DNA from: Nocardia brevicatena NBRC 12119
Lineage (GTDB): Bacteria > Actinomycetota > Actinomycetes > Mycobacteriales > Mycobacteriaceae
Reading direction: 5' to 3'
NCBI RefSeq assembly: GCF_000308495.1
Contig: NZ_BAFU01000064.1
Coordinates: 1-64,000, forward strand
Length of the DNA stretch: 64,000 bases
Both the position numbers and the translations under genes were made by a program. The notes beneath the pieces were generated by a model that saw only the letters and a program-made list of their open reading frames with translations, was not told the origin of the DNA and did not search any database. This document shows, piece after piece, positions 63,674 through 64,000 of this stretch. The number at the start of each line of letters is the position of its first letter. Positions within the stretch are counted from its first letter, which is position 1.

Positions 63674-64000
63674 GGCTCTCGTATCTCTCTTTCGTTGCCG
63701 GTTGTCGCAGCGGACCGGCGGTCCACTGCCCTGGCACCGCCGAACCGTCGGACCCGATCCGTGAGGAGCGGGACCAGCCGACGGTTCCCTGTCCGGAATA
63801 CGCCCGGGGTCGAACCGCTCCCCGAGGGAGCTCGACCCGTCCGGCGTCGTGATGAACAAGCACGGGTGGTGCGCGAAGTCGGTTCGCAGTGCGCGAACCG
63901 CCCGACCAGTTTACGGCGTGCGCAGCACATATCGATAATCGGCGGGTCCGGACCGGCCCTGGAGACGGTGGTTGTCCACAACCAGCGTGTTGTCCACACT
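63674..64000. promoter_or_regulatory. Leader and upstream region of rpsB
   Basis: A 327-base stretch to the window edge, expected to hold the rpsB promoter and a long leader, since S2 often represses its own mRNA. TTGTCCACA occurs twice (63973-63981 and 63990-63998) near the edge. No complete gene was recognised; the start of a divergent gene could lie beyond the end. Confidence 0.4.

Noticed and set aside
1-64000. tRNA, rRNA, integrase attachment sites or phage genes
   Set aside because: None could be recognised by reading both strands; a covariance-model scan would be the decisive test and could not be run.

Overview
The window is a high-GC chromosomal segment of a mycolic-acid actinobacterium (order Mycobacteriales), most likely Nocardia or a close relative. 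Gene order follows the Mycobacterium tuberculosis block from Rv2839c to Rv2890c closely: infB-ylxR-nusA-rimP, a lipoprotein and DUF4439 pair, proS, efpA-type MFS, cysG, cobB, cobO, Mg-chelatase, GNAT, mqo, alpha/beta hydrolase, map, a penicillin-binding lipoprotein, GNAT, ispG, rip1, dxr, DUF2631, rlmN, cdsA, frr, pyrH, tsf and rpsB. The genus is inferred from gene content; no rRNA or tRNA gene was found to test it.

Region by region. 1-4026: translation and transcription core genes on the minus strand (infB 5' end, ylxR, nusA, rimP), with a divergent lipoprotein/DUF4439 pair. 4069-18130: an accessory island inserted between the DUF4439 gene and proS. It carries a truncated SDR, a 205-bp internally deleted IS605/TnpB-type element, a GT-C-like membrane protein, and a small redox cluster (DHFR-like protein, FMN reductase, lipoprotein hydrolase). 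An AfsR/SARP regulator lies next to that cluster, and its predicted 11-bp-phased binding repeats precede it. MarR/VOC, methyltransferase and TetR/SDR units follow, then a dead methyltransferase, a tnpB pseudogene, a beta-carbonic anhydrase and a broken quinone oxidoreductase. 18262-24497: proS, yaaA, an F420-type flavin protein, an EfpA-like exporter and cysG. 24739-28429: an inserted block with a phosphotransferase and its partner, a cupin, and a GlxA-type regulator. 28812-34012: a leftward cobalamin operon (GNAT, chelatase, cobO, cobB, cobE-like). 34139-40323: mqo, a hydrolase gene preceded by four 36-bp tandem repeats, a degenerate hydrolase-like gene, cobQ and map, the last two translationally coupled. 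40480-47586: a second accessory stretch rich in regulators and decayed genes (GntR with a DasR-like operator, DUF4254, a broken TAP-type hydrolase, TetR, XRE-DUF5753, a broken amino-acid permease, a ParH-like protein) ending at nitrobindin. 47617-54634: cell-wall and isoprenoid genes (penicillin-binding lipoprotein, ispG, rip1, dxr). 54899-57505: an inserted NB-ARC/LuxR regulator. 57657-63673: rlmN, lapA, cdsA, frr, pyrH, tsf, rpsB.

How the genes work together. The core genes serve translation (infB, rimP, proS, frr, tsf, rpsB, map, rlmN), transcription (nusA), the MEP isoprenoid pathway (ispG, dxr), phospholipid and pyrimidine metabolism (cdsA, pyrH) and corrin/siroheme synthesis (cysG, cobE-like, cobB, cobO, cobQ and the chelatase-like protein). 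The most unusual signals are regulatory: SARP heptamer repeats at two promoters beside a SARP gene; a mini IS605 element that keeps its omega-RNA-like end and supplies the ribosome binding site of the next gene; and a 36-bp minisatellite ending in a putative leaderless promoter. No CRISPR array, rRNA, tRNA or convincing riboswitch was found.
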